Assembly (NCBI GenBank): GCA_049647585.1
Contig: JBARXY010000041.1
Span: 145,389-209,388 of the forward strand
Source: JAGQSZ01 sp049647585
GTDB taxonomy: Bacteria > Actinomycetota > Acidimicrobiia > Acidimicrobiales > Microtrichaceae
Reading direction: 5' to 3'
Length of the DNA: 64,000 nt
The position numbers and the translations under genes are program-made. Positions 25,325-33,989 of this stretch are shown one piece after another. The notes beneath the pieces are model-generated. The model was not told where the DNA came from. It did no database searches and saw nothing but the letters and a program-made list of their open reading frames with translations. Positions within the stretch are counted from its first letter, which is position 1. Every line of letters begins with the position of its first letter.

Positions 25325-28300
25325 GTGCACTCCTGGACACGGTCTTGTCCCCGCGTCGTCCGCCGTCGGTATCCACATACCCGGCGGCTTCACCATCGAC
25401 GCATGCGATTTGCCCCTCGGTGATCCCGACCAGGACGACGGAGGTACCGGCTGCGGCAAGCTCGGCGAACTGAGCCCGGGTGCGCGCAATGGCCGAGGCG
25501 CTCAGACCGTGGAAGGGCCGTTCCACCACCAGGACTTCCGGTGTGCTGATGAGCGCCCGGGCCAAGGCCAGCAACTGTCGTTCACCACCGGAGAGAACCC
25601 CGGCGGGACTCTCGAGCATGCCGACCATCTCGGGGAACTTGCTCTTGAGCCACTCCTTGTCGGCTGAGTCGAGGGGGCGGTTGGCGTTTCCCAGGACCAG
25701 GTTGTCACGGACGCTCAAAGAATCGAACAGGCCGAGGTGTTCCGGGACGTAGGAAAGCCCCCGGCGTGCCAGTTGCGCCAGCCTGGGGCGGCGGTTGCCC
25801 AGCCCGACGAGTGACCGGAGCGCAGCCTGGTGTTCCGGCTCCGTTCCAGCGACCGCCATCAGCCGGCCCGGGACCGGTCTGAGCGGTTCGGTGCCCAAGT
25901 ACTCGATGTCGATCGCAGCGGCATCACAAGCGTCGACCTCGGCGTTGGCAACTACTTCAACTTCTTCGCTGTCAGGTTCTTCACTGTCAGGTTCTTCGCT
26001 GTCAGGCTCGAAGTCGAGACCATCCGAAACGGTGCCCTCTTCCAACAGCACCGTTCGGGTCGAGACGTTTGCCACGAAGTCGAGGTCGTGATCACAGACG
26101 ACAATGGCGACTCCCCGGCCTGCCAGGTCGCGGACCCTTGCCGCGAGGTTCTCGCGCGCGGAGCGATCCAGTCCGCTGGCGGGTTCGTCCAGCAGCAACA
26201 CCCGGGGGGCTGTCGCGACCGCCATCTCAAGGCTCAACGACCGTGCCTGCCAGGCATTCAGTTGATCGGCCCGAATGGTGTCCTGCTTCCGAATTCGGAT
26301 TCGGGAGGCACCCGCGATGGCGAGATTTTCTCTGACGGTCATCTGGCCGAACAGCTCGTCCGCCTGGAACGTCCGCCCAAGACCCGCAGCCGATCGCAAT
26401 CGGGAGGGCATCTCTACGATCGAACGGCCGTCTACCAGAATGTCGCCCTCGGTGATCGGCACCAGCCCACTGCAGGCATCGAACAGAGTCGTTTTTCCTG
26501 CACCGTTCAAACCAACCAGCCCCACCACCTGACCTCGGGAGACGGAAAGGGAAACTGATTCCAGCACAGCTGTACTGGCAAGCTGGACGCTGAGCCCCCT
26601 GATGAGGAGCGCCTCCGCTCCATCAGTTGCGTCCAGGGTTCGCACCTCTTGAACCGGAACCGACATTGTTACGTCCGGTCGGCTGGAACGTCGCCAGAGT
26701 CGTTCGAACAAGCCGCCGACGACACCGTCGGGGAGCAGTCCGACCATCAACGCCAAGGAGATGCCGCTCAGGGCCGACACGTAGGTGGCCGCCGTGCCAG
26801 CTCCCAAATCAGCTCCCCAACCACCGACGGACCCGTCGAGCAGCGCCACCAACAATCCTCCAGGGGTCACCGCGGCGGCCAGGACGGCTCCCCAAACCAG
26901 GCCCGCCCCGGCCATGGTCGTCAACGCCACCGCAACGATCGAGCCGATCACCATGAAGGTCATGGCCGAGGGACGCTGGATCGAGAAGACGGTGAGGACG
27001 CCGCTGATTCCGGCGAGGACCGAACCCACGACGAACGCGCTCATTCTCGCCTCCGCCACATCCACGCCCAGCGCGATCGCCCGCCGCTCGTTGGACTTGG
27101 CGGCCAGCATCCGTAGTCCGGGCGAGCCCCTGCGAAGAAGGACTGTCGCCACGCTGGCCGCTATCAGGATCGCCACGACCAGGATCACGAATCGTGGCCG
27201 GTAGTTGGCCGAACCCGCCCCGGCAAAACCCAGGTCGATCCCGAATATCCGCACCGGCGCGCCGACCCGGTCACCCAACGACCCCAGGACATTGCTGTTG
27301 AGCACCAACGATTCCAACGTCGCGGCGAGGGCAAGCGTGACGAGGGCGATGTTCATGCCGCGCAGTTTGAGCATCGATCGGCCGGCCGCCCAGCCGAGCG
27401 CTGCCGCGCAACCAAGCGACACGGCGACCGCAGCCAGGAACGGAATTCCGTCCCGAACAAGTCGTAGGCATAGCAGTCCGGTGATACCAGCAGTTGTGAC
27501 GGGAAGGAGCGAGAGCTGTCCGCTGTAGCCGGTGATGACCACCACCGACAGGTACAGGATCGCAGCGATGGCGGACACGGTCAGGGCCTGTCGTTGGAGC
27601 GGGCCACCGAGCACGAGTACCAACCCCGTGATCAGCAGAATCCCGGCGACACCCCAGGTCACACTTCCGGGCCCCGGCGATACGGGATGCGACACCGATG
27701 CATTGGTGCCCCGCGACGCCGGTTCGAGAGCACGTCTGTTCAACACCACGATGATGACGACCGTGGGGACGATGGCCTGAAGTCCGGGGACCGGCAGCCA
27801 CGAGGGAAACCAGGCGAAGGCCGGCCCGACCGCAATCGCGAGGATCACGGCCTGCACCGCCCCGATGCCGAACGCTGCGGCGGTGGTCAATCCGAAGCTG
27901 CGGAGCCGACCCAGCAGGACCGCAGCGAGGGCGGGGATCACCAACAGCGGCGTGGTCGGCCCCAGTCCGGCGACGGGCTCGGCCAGAATCAGGGCCACGC
28001 CGGCGACCATCGTGGCGAGCGATGCGCCGACGGCCGCGACGCGCAGGGGAACTATGCCAACGCACATGGCACCGAGACTGCTTGACGTCGCCGCGTCAGC
28101 GAGGCGCCCAAAGCCCGTCCGCGTGAACAACGCATAGAGCGCCACGCTCACCAGCACTGCGATGACAAGCAGCGCCAGGCGGTCGGCGCTCAAGGTGAAT
28201 TGGCCGAGCCTCAGGCGGTCCTGTGGCAGTACCGCGGTGCGGGTCTGCACGCCTGCGCTGTTTGCCGGAAACCGCAACTGCACCATCTGCTGGAAGTACA

Positions 28301-28661
28301 ACAGGATGCCGAGAGTGGCACCCAGCGACGCCAGTGGAGGCAGGTCGCGTAGACGCTCGTAGAACAGGACCTGCATTGCAGCGCCGAGTACCACCCCGAC
28401 GATCGCGACGAACGCCAATGCGGTGGCCACCGTGGGCCTGTCGACAAGATGTACCCGCGCCGGCAGTCCCACGACTGGAAGCACCAATTCACCGCTCGAA
28501 CGCAACTCGAAGTAGGCGTACGCCAGGTACATGCCCACAGCAGCCAGGCCCAGGTCGACCACCTTCGCTGTGCGGAGTCGGACCAGCAGCGCCGATCCCA
28601 GCAGAGCAATTAGGGCGCTGGCGGCAACCCCGGCGATGACCGCGAGCAGGAAACGCTCCAT
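25299..28661 (-). CDS. Four-domain fused ABC transporter (LivH-LivM-LivG-LivF type)
   Basis: 1120 residues holding all parts of a branched-chain-amino-acid-type importer. TMD1 ~1-310 (LivH-like, GATLGILLYFQQ), TMD2 ~335-650 (LivM-like, ITGYSGQLSL, GLRMLAAKSNERRAIALGVD). NBD1 has Walker A GLNGAGKTT (~715), Walker B VLLLDEP (~825) and an H-loop His, but its signature is LNAWQARS instead of LSGGQ. After an EPDSE repeat linker, NBD2 lacks Walker A (GTEPEHQAAL), has VLVVERP for Walker B, yet keeps LSGGERQ (~1024). Paired NBDs would thus form one complete ATP site. Normally these are four genes. Follows its solute-binding protein; substrate unknown. Confidence 0.85.
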   Translation of the reverse strand: MERFLLAVIAGVAASALIALLGSALLVRLRTAKVVDLGLAAVGMYLAYAYFELRSSGELVLPVVGLPARVHLVDRPTVATALAFVAIVGVVLGAAMQVLFYERLRDLPPLASLGATLGILLYFQQMVQLRFPANSAGVQTRTAVLPQDRLRLGQFTLSADRLALLVIAVLVSVALYALFTRTGFGRLADAATSSSLGAMCVGIVPLRVAAVGASLATMVAGVALILAEPVAGLGPTTPLLVIPALAAVLLGRLRSFGLTTAAAFGIGAVQAVILAIAVGPAFAWFPSWLPVPGLQAIVPTVVIIVVLNRRALEPASRGTNASVSHPVSPGPGSVTWGVAGILLITGLVLVLGGPLQRQALTVSAIAAILYLSVVVITGYSGQLSLLPVTTAGITGLLCLRLVRDGIPFLAAVAVSLGCAAALGWAAGRSMLKLRGMNIALVTLALAATLESLVLNSNVLGSLGDRVGAPVRIFGIDLGFAGAGSANYRPRFVILVVAILIAASVATVLLRRGSPGLRMLAAKSNERRAIALGVDVAEARMSAFVVGSVLAGISGVLTVFSIQRPSAMTFMVIGSIVAVALTTMAGAGLVWGAVLAAAVTPGGLLVALLDGSVGGWGADLGAGTAATYVSALSGISLALMVGLLPDGVVGGLFERLWRRSSRPDVTMSVPVQEVRTLDATDGAEALLIRGLSVQLASTAVLESVSLSVSRGQVVGLVGLNGAGKTTLFDACSGLVPITEGDILVDGRSIVEMPSRLRSAAGLGRTFQADELFGQMTVRENLAIAGASRIRIRKQDTIRADQLNAWQARSLSLEMAVATAPRVLLLDEPASGLDRSARENLAARVRDLAGRGVAIVVCDHDLDFVANVSTRTVLLEEGTVSDGLDFEPDSEEPDSEEPDSEEVEVVANAEVDACDAAAIDIEYLGTEPLRPVPGRLMAVAGTEPEHQAALRSLVGLGNRRPRLAQLARRGLSYVPEHLGLFDSLSVRDNLVLGNANRPLDSADKEWLKSKFPEMVGMLESPAGVLSGGERQLLALARALISTPEVLVVERPFHGLSASAIARTRAQFAELAAAGTSVVLVGITEGQIACVDGEAAGYVDTDGGRRGDKTVSRSARAQYSREC
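25963..26007 (-). repeat. 15 bp x3 tandem repeat in the inter-NBD linker
   Basis: Three copies of a 15 bp unit encode EPDSE three times between NBD1 and NBD2, giving an acidic flexible linker. Confidence 0.9.
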
Positions 28662-28663
28662 CA

Positions 28664-28754
28664 GGCGGTCGATGAGATTCCGACGCCGCGGACAGAGATT
28701 CCGACGATCGGATCAGACGGTCCGACGCCGCGGACAGACGGTCCGACGCCGTGG
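28664..28754. repeat. Degenerate 20-30 bp repeats between transporter genes
   Basis: The 90-odd bases between the solute-binding gene and the fused transporter contain several copies of TCCGACGCCG(C/T)GG and CAGACGGTCCGACG. This is the only real gap in an otherwise overlapping operon. It may form RNA structure that sets the ratio of binding protein to transporter, or be slipped-strand noise. Confidence 0.6.
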
Positions 28755-30263
28755 TCAGCGAGAATGGATCTTGCCGACATCGATCCAGGATCCCATCTGT
28801 TCGAGCTTTCCGCCGACCATCTTCACCAGGATTTGTTGAGGCGAACACATTGCCGGCAATCCGGCCATCTGCTTGCGGTCACAGGTGAAAGGGTGGCCCA
28901 TGAAACTGGGTTGGTTCTTGCTCGCACGAAGCGCGGCAGAGACCTCTTTCGGACCTGGCACTTCGGCGTCGGCGTCGGCGTCGATCGATCGAAGGACCCG
29001 ATACAGGTTCATGGTGGAACGAAAGGCAACCGTCGCAGCGCCGATGGCATCTACATCAGGGGCGTACTCAGCCATTACGGCTCCGTAGAGAACCGTGTCG
29101 GGATCCGTCGCTGAGATCGATCCCTCCACATTGAAGACAACCCCTTCGGTTGCAGCCCGGGGAAGTTGTCGGGTGACGGATGGAGCCGCACATGCCCCGA
29201 GGTAGTACTTGCGGGTCGAAATATCAATGTCGTAGGCGGCTTTGAGAGCGGATCTGCAGGCCGTATCAGCTCCGAGCACCACGACGGAGTCCGGTCGGTT
29301 CGAGGCGGCGGATTGCAGGGCCGGACCCAGATCGTTCGCAGTGATCTGGTAGGGCACAAGAGCAACATCGACACCTCCTTCGACCAGTACGTCCCGACCG
29401 AACTGGGCCGCGTCGGTTATCGGTCCGAAATCCGGGTAGACGATCGCCGCGCGTTCGTCTCCGTGGCTTACGGCGTCCGCCGCGAAGGCGACAGTTGCGG
29501 CCCACGCCCCACCGCTCCACTGATAAGAGTTGGCTGCTACCGCGGATGCGTTGCTAATCGGAAGCCCTCCGACGAACGGCACACGGTTCTGGTCGAGCAC
29601 GTCGATTCCAGATCCGAACACGTCGACACCGCCGAGCACCACCGACGCTCCCTGGTCGACCAGTCGTTGGGCGCACGAGACCGACTGGTCGGCTGAGAAG
29701 CCGCTGTCACATACCCGTAGATCTATGGGTCTACCGGCGATGCCTCCCAGTTCGGCGTTGATGAATTTCACAGCGCCACGCGCTGCGCCGCTGAGGACCA
29801 GGTAGGACCCGGCCGGGGAGCTCTCCTGGTTCATCATGCCCACAATCAACGGCTTCTTCAGCTCGTCGTTGCCGCTCACGTCAGTCGGCCCAAGCGGCAA
29901 CAGATCCGCCAGTGAGCTTTCCCCGGCACATGCCAGCAGATCCTCGCGACACCTTTGTGCCTCCGTGGAGGTCGCTTCGACGTCCGCGCTGCGAGCCTTC
30001 ACTGCGGTGCCAGTCTGCTCCGAGCTTTCGGTCTGCGAGGAGCCGTCGGTCTGCGAGGAGCTGTCGGTCTGCGCCGACTTCTCGCTACATGCGATCGTGG
30101 CCATGGCCAGCAGAACTGCAACGGCAGCGACGGCGGGTCGGCGGCCGAAGCGACCGAACCGGAATCCCGACCTCAGTCCCGACCGGCGCCCAGACGCGCA
30201 GCCGTCGCCGCAGCTGTGCTGCGACGACGACAAGCGGTGTGTCATCCACGAGTGGAGGCTCAT
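28755..30263 (-). CDS. Branched-chain-type ABC solute-binding lipoprotein
   Basis: 502 residues. A very Arg-rich leader, hydrophobic stretch AVAAVAVLLAMATIAC with a lipobox Cys at about residue 59, then a Ser/Gln/Thr repeat linker (SSQTDGSSQTESS) and a type I periplasmic-binding fold (Peripla_BP_6): PLIVGMMNQESSPAG, GRPIDLRVCDSGFSADQ, VVLGADTACRSALKAAYDID. It captures the substrate outside the cell for the fused transporter downstream. The start ATG overlaps the fasciclin stop (ATGA); internal starts would shorten the leader. Confidence 0.85.
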   Translation of the reverse strand: MSLHSWMTHRLSSSQHSCGDGCASGRRSGLRSGFRFGRFGRRPAVAAVAVLLAMATIACSEKSAQTDSSSQTDGSSQTESSEQTGTAVKARSADVEATSTEAQRCREDLLACAGESSLADLLPLGPTDVSGNDELKKPLIVGMMNQESSPAGSYLVLSGAARGAVKFINAELGGIAGRPIDLRVCDSGFSADQSVSCAQRLVDQGASVVLGGVDVFGSGIDVLDQNRVPFVGGLPISNASAVAANSYQWSGGAWAATVAFAADAVSHGDERAAIVYPDFGPITDAAQFGRDVLVEGGVDVALVPYQITANDLGPALQSAASNRPDSVVVLGADTACRSALKAAYDIDISTRKYYLGACAAPSVTRQLPRAATEGVVFNVEGSISATDPDTVLYGAVMAEYAPDVDAIGAATVAFRSTMNLYRVLRSIDADADAEVPGPKEVSAALRASKNQPSFMGHPFTCDRKQMAGLPAMCSPQQILVKMVGGKLEQMGSWIDVGKIHSR

Positions 30264-30844
30264 CCGGGAAGGAGGACTCCATCGATTACGTGAATGACAC
30301 CATTCGAGGTTTCGATATCTGTCTTGACCACGTTGACCGTATTACCCGCAGCATCGGAGATCGACACATCGCCTTCGGCTGCAACGTTCACCTTGAACTT
30401 CGCGCCGTTGACGGTCTCGACTTCCTGACCGCTCATTCCAACGACGTCCTTCGCCATGACGCTGCCGGGAACGACGTGGTAGGTGAGGATGCTCTTGAGG
30501 TCACCGGAGGGGTCTTCGAGAAGCTTCTCGAGGGTGCCGGCGGGTAGCGCTGCGAACGCATCGTCGGTGGGAGCGAACACGGTGAAGGGACCTTCGCCCC
30601 GAAGTGTGTCCTCAAGGCCGGCGGCCTGAACGGCCTTGACCAACGTTGTGAAATCGCCTGCAGCTATGGCGGTGTCCACGATGTCTGAGCTCTCGGGTTC
30701 GTCGGCCATCGTCGTGGTTGCGCCATCGTCGGCCGTCATGGTCGTCGGGGTTGCTTCCGCCTCGTCGTTTCCGTTGTCACTGCAGCCGACCAGGGGCACG
30801 GCCACCAGGACCAGCGGTACGAGCAGCTTGGTGAATCTTTTCAT
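30260..30844 (-). CDS. Fasciclin-domain (FAS1) lipoprotein
   Basis: 194 residues from the ATG at 30844 (gaaggaag upstream). Lipoprotein signal MKRFTKLLVPLVLVAVPLVG-C, Asp/Thr/Met-rich linker, then one FAS1 domain at ~60-194: TLVKAVQAAGLEDTLRGEG, then PFTVFAPTDDAFAALP, ILTYHVVPGSV, and ending GVIHVIDGVLLPG. FAS1 domains mediate adhesion at the cell surface. First gene of the operon leading into the transporter, with ATGA overlap. A second FAS1 lipoprotein lies at 43.6 kb. Confidence 0.9.
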   Translation of the reverse strand: MKRFTKLLVPLVLVAVPLVGCSDNGNDEAEATPTTMTADDGATTTMADEPESSDIVDTAIAAGDFTTLVKAVQAAGLEDTLRGEGPFTVFAPTDDAFAALPAGTLEKLLEDPSGDLKSILTYHVVPGSVMAKDVVGMSGQEVETVNGAKFKVNVAAEGDVSISDAAGNTVNVVKTDIETSNGVIHVIDGVLLPG

Positions 30845-30902
30845 CGTTCTTCCTTCGGTTAGGGGGAGTCGCCGAGCCTCACTTCGAGGCCCGCTCCTAC
30901 GT

Positions 30903-30943
30903 TTTAGCACTAAATGAATTCGTTGCAAGTTATTTAGCACTAA
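30903..30943. promoter_or_regulatory. Paired 11 bp direct repeats in the divergent promoter region
   Basis: TTTAGCACTAA occurs twice, at 30903-30913 and 30933-30943, exactly 30 bases apart (about three helical turns), in an AT-rich stretch between the divergent fasciclin and B12-regulator genes. Direct-repeat operators are known for CarH-type regulators, so this is a candidate binding site for the product of the gene starting at 30993. Confidence 0.55.
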
Positions 30944-30992
30944 GACTCTCAGGAACGGCTATGATCGTTGCCGTCGCAGAACGTTCGGAGGC

Positions 30993-31910
30993 GTGGTGAG
31001 CGAGAGAGCCGACAAGTTGCATCCAGCTGAGATGACCCTCGAAGAGGCTGCAGAGAAACTCGGCGTGCACTACATGAGCGCCTACCGCTACGTCCGCACC
31101 GGCCAACTGCAGGCTCGCCAGGTCGGCGGTCGATGGGCGGTGGACGCAGCCGCGCTGGCCAGTTTCAGAGAAGCACGAAAGAAGCGGTCGCCTAAGAAGT
31201 CCAGTTCGGCGACCGGTCGGTCAGCGAGGCGAAGCGGCACGAAGCGCGAGGTCAAGTCCCTGAGTGACCGACTCGAGCGGGGCGACGAGGGCGGCGCATG
31301 GCAAATTCTGGAGGAGTTCGCTCTAGCCGCACCTAGCACGAACCTGCCGTGGGTCAGCTTTCTGGCCGACGCGATGCAACTGATCGGCGACAGGTGGCAG
31401 GAGGGCCAGACATCAGTAGCGGAAGAACATCAGGCGAGTGTCGTGGCCATGCGTCTCATCGGTCGACTAGGGGCCCACGGCCGACGACCCGGGCGGCGCA
31501 AGGGCACCATCGTCGTCGCGGCGGCACCGGGAGACAGCCATGGCCTTCCGACCGCCATGGCGAGCGAGGTTCTGAGGAGCAATGGATTCGGCGTGATCGA
31601 CCTCGGGGCCGATGTGCCGGCGGATCAGATGTGGCAGGTGGCGAAGTCAACCGATCGGCTGCTTGCCGTTAGCTACTGCGCCACCTCGGACCTGGACCAG
31701 TCTCGTTCGAGCGAACTTCGCGAGTCCGTCAAACAGGTACGTGAGCTGGTCGGTTGTCCAGTGCTCCTGGGAGGTGCGGCCATCACCGATCGCGAGCACT
31801 GCCGCCGCCTCGGAGGGCAGTTCTGGACCTCTTCGGTCGAAAGTCTGGTCGAGGCCGCCGAACGTCTGCAGGCCGGTGGACCCGAAACGCTCCAACAGGT
31901 TGAGGGCTGA
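30993..31910 (+). CDS. CarH/LitR-like B12-binding transcriptional regulator
   Basis: 305 residues from a GTG after cggagg. N-terminal excisionase/MerR-type HTH (~14-60, MTLEEAAEKLGVHYMSAYRY), basic linker, helical B12-cap domain (~95-165) and Rossmann B12-binding domain (~165-290). The cap keeps the CarH light-sensing spacing Wx9EH (W-QEGQTSVAE-EH), and the base-off ligand motif appears as GDSHGLP. CarH-type proteins bind DNA in the dark with adenosylcobalamin and release it in light. It is followed two bases later by a carotenoid-type glycosyltransferase, a fitting target. Confidence 0.85.
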   Translation: MVSERADKLHPAEMTLEEAAEKLGVHYMSAYRYVRTGQLQARQVGGRWAVDAAALASFREARKKRSPKKSSSATGRSARRSGTKREVKSLSDRLERGDEGGAWQILEEFALAAPSTNLPWVSFLADAMQLIGDRWQEGQTSVAEEHQASVVAMRLIGRLGAHGRRPGRRKGTIVVAAAPGDSHGLPTAMASEVLRSNGFGVIDLGADVPADQMWQVAKSTDRLLAVSYCATSDLDQSRSSELRESVKQVRELVGCPVLLGGAAITDREHCRRLGGQFWTSSVESLVEAAERLQAGGPETLQQVEG

Positions 31911-31912
31911 CC

Positions 31913-33034
31913 ATGCCGCTCTTGGTCCCCCTGGGCTGGTTTGCCGCCTGGCTGCTGTTGCTAAGACTGCCGACGCTGCGCAAGGTGGCGGATGCCCGGT
32001 CGACCCGGGTTCCGGCGGATCTGTCGATCATCATCCCTGCCCGCAACGAGCAGGACCGCCTGCCGCTGCTGCTTGCCAGTCTGCAGGCACAGACTTTGAT
32101 GCCGGCGCAGGTGCTCGTCATCGATGACAATTCCGACGACTCGACCGCCGCCTCGGCACGGGCATTCGATGGAGTGGAGGTCCTTCAGGCCACACCACCG
32201 CCGGAAGGCTGGACCGGAAAGAGTTGGGCATGTGTCATAGGCGTCAACCATGCGGTCGGATCGCGGCTCATCTTTCTGGATGCCGATGTCCGTCTGGCAC
32301 CCGACGCGCTGGCGGCTGTCGATGATGCGCTGCACAAACACCGGGGACTTGTCTCGGTGCAGCCCCGGCACCAGATCCACTCGCCTGTGGAGGCGGCGTC
32401 GATGCCATTCAACATCGTGGGCCTGATGGCGCTGGGCATCGGCTCGCTGATCCCTCCCCGCACCCAATGGGGTGCCGCGGGACCGTGCATGGCCTCGTCC
32501 AAGGAGGACTACGAACTGGTGGGCGGACATGGTGCTACCCGAGGAGCGATCGCCGAGGACCTCGAGTTGGCCGCCCTATATGGCCGCGCCGGGCTTCCGG
32601 TTCACTGCGTCGGAGGTGGAGACCTGGTCTCGTTCCGCATGTACCGAAACTTCGGCGAGATCGTCGTCGGCTGGTCAAAGAACATGGCATCCGGCGCCCG
32701 ACGCTCACCGTGGCTGCGCACCCTCGGCATCACGCTCTGGATCGCAGCGATGCTCCAAGCGACCTTCCTCCTGTTGCGGGTCCCCGGGTCAGACAACCAG
32801 GGAATCGTCAGCGCCGGAGTTGTCTATGCCGGCTTCACCCTGCAGTGGTTCGTGCTTGGACGTCAGGTGGGACGCTTCCGTCTCGGCGCCCTGCTGTGGC
32901 CTGTCATGAACGTCTTCTTCGTCACGGTGGTGATCCTGTCAGCACTTCAGACAGTCCTTCTACGAAGGGTCACCTGGAGCGGTCGGAGGGTTCGGGTCGG
33001 TCCCAGGGTCCGGATCGGCGACGGACCCTCTTGA
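31913..33034 (+). CDS. Family 2 glycosyltransferase, CrtQ-like
   Basis: 373 residues. N-terminal membrane helix, then a GT-A domain: LSIIIPARNEQDRLP, VIDDNSDDST, LIFLDADVRLAP (DxD), WGAAGPCM, and the acceptor-side AEDLELAALYGRAG; three to four C-terminal membrane helices from about 270. The layout matches the CrtQ enzymes that glycosylate carotenoid carboxylates such as diaponeurosporenoate. It starts two bases after the B12-regulator stop, so expression is probably coupled. The 3' end overlaps the convergent acyltransferase gene by 75 bases. Confidence 0.75.
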   Translation: MPLLVPLGWFAAWLLLLRLPTLRKVADARSTRVPADLSIIIPARNEQDRLPLLLASLQAQTLMPAQVLVIDDNSDDSTAASARAFDGVEVLQATPPPEGWTGKSWACVIGVNHAVGSRLIFLDADVRLAPDALAAVDDALHKHRGLVSVQPRHQIHSPVEAASMPFNIVGLMALGIGSLIPPRTQWGAAGPCMASSKEDYELVGGHGATRGAIAEDLELAALYGRAGLPVHCVGGGDLVSFRMYRNFGEIVVGWSKNMASGARRSPWLRTLGITLWIAAMLQATFLLLRVPGSDNQGIVSAGVVYAGFTLQWFVLGRQVGRFRLGALLWPVMNVFFVTVVILSALQTVLLRRVTWSGRRVRVGPRVRIGDGPS

Positions 33035-33553
33035 GTCCCGCGGGTGCAGTGAGCTTCGTGACCTGCGGCGGGTGAGAACCCGCTGAATTCCTGCCCTGTT
33101 GTACCTCTGGACGACTATGCAAGGAGCGTTGAAGCCAACACCGAAGACGATCATCCCCAGTGCCACGGGAGGCCTGCACCAGATCAGGTGGAGTGGCGTC
33201 GAGGCGAGTATCAACCAATGCACCCGCTCCGCCCTCACGGTCAACAGTGCAAAGTTCTCCAGATTCTCGTTGCGGCTCGAACCAACCGCTCTCATCGACT
33301 GGCCGTTTGCGAAGAAGTCCCCTGCCTGGGGCAGTCGGCCCTTCCATCGCCGTACCCGCACCAGCCGCTGCCAGGTCCTACCGCCCTTCTCCCACCGGCG
33401 AATCCTCGTGATCGGCCCCGCATGTTCGAGCCGTTCCCTGCTCCAGTGGACCGCTACCCAACCCGCCAGTAGCGAGGTCAGGAACCAGACCGCAGAAGAA
33501 ACCAGCACCGCCCATCCGTCTGGGAGCTCAGGTGTGCCGACCATGAGGGACAC
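32960..33553 (-). CDS. CrtO-like glycosyl-carotenoid acyltransferase
   Basis: 197 residues. Two N-terminal and about two later membrane helices enclose motifs of the staphyloxanthin acyltransferase CrtO: RVRRWKGRLPQAGDFF, ENLENFALLTVRAERVHW, and NAPCIVVQRYNRAGIQRV. CrtO esterifies the sugar of a glycosyl carotenoid with a fatty acid. Paired here with a CrtQ-like enzyme but in convergent orientation. The last ~30 residues (Asp/Pro-rich) lie in the 75-base overlap. An ATG at 33544 is an alternative to the GTG start. Confidence 0.75.
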   Translation of the reverse strand: MSLMVGTPELPDGWAVLVSSAVWFLTSLLAGWVAVHWSRERLEHAGPITRIRRWEKGGRTWQRLVRVRRWKGRLPQAGDFFANGQSMRAVGSSRNENLENFALLTVRAERVHWLILASTPLHLIWCRPPVALGMIVFGVGFNAPCIVVQRYNRAGIQRVLTRRRSRSSLHPRDSRGSVADPDPGTDPNPPTAPGDPS

Positions 33554-33713
33554 CCTATTTCTCGACGCAGGACCGGTTCGATGTCAATCCGCAATCGGTC
33601 ACAGATCGCGCCTTCGTAGATTGCACTATTCGGTTTGGACCCTGTAGTCGCTGGGTAAGTTCCCAATCAGTCGTCAGCTATCCAAGCCATGGCGCTACTG
33701 AGGGGAGATCACA

Positions 33714-33989
33714 ATGCTTTGGATCATCGGAGCGATAATCATTGGGCTACTCGCAGGGTTCCTTGCCAGGGCGGTGGTGCCCGGTGACGACTCGATGGGA
33801 ATTGGCGGCACCCTCGTTCTGGGACTCGTCGGCTCACTGATCGGCGGCTTTCTCGGGTGGCTCATTTTTCACAACGACGGCGACAACGGAGCGTTGCAGT
33901 TCTCCGGAATCATCGGGTCGTTCATCGGCGCAATCATTGCCCTGCTGATCTGGAGAGCCATCCAGTCCCGCCCGGCAAGTCGCGTGTGA
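33714..33989 (+). CDS. GlsB/YeaQ/YmgE family stress membrane protein
   Basis: 91 residues, three membrane helices with glycine-rich packing (IIIGLLAGFLARAVVP, GIGGTLVLGLVGSLIGGFLG, SGIIGSFIGAIIALLIW). This small inner-membrane family (also called transglycosylase-associated proteins) is commonly stress-induced; the molecular role is unknown. Ribosome site gaggggag upstream. Stands alone. Confidence 0.9.
   Translation: MLWIIGAIIIGLLAGFLARAVVPGDDSMGIGGTLVLGLVGSLIGGFLGWLIFHNDGDNGALQFSGIIGSFIGAIIALLIWRAIQSRPASRV

Noticed and set aside
28664..28754. CRISPR array
   Set aside because: Repeats are short, degenerate and without unique spacers of regular length; no cas genes in the window.
30903..30943. 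CIRCE (HrcA) operator, because TTAGCACT is its half-site
   Set aside because: CIRCE is an inverted repeat with a 9-base spacer; here the two half-sites are direct repeats 30 bases apart and no chaperone gene follows.
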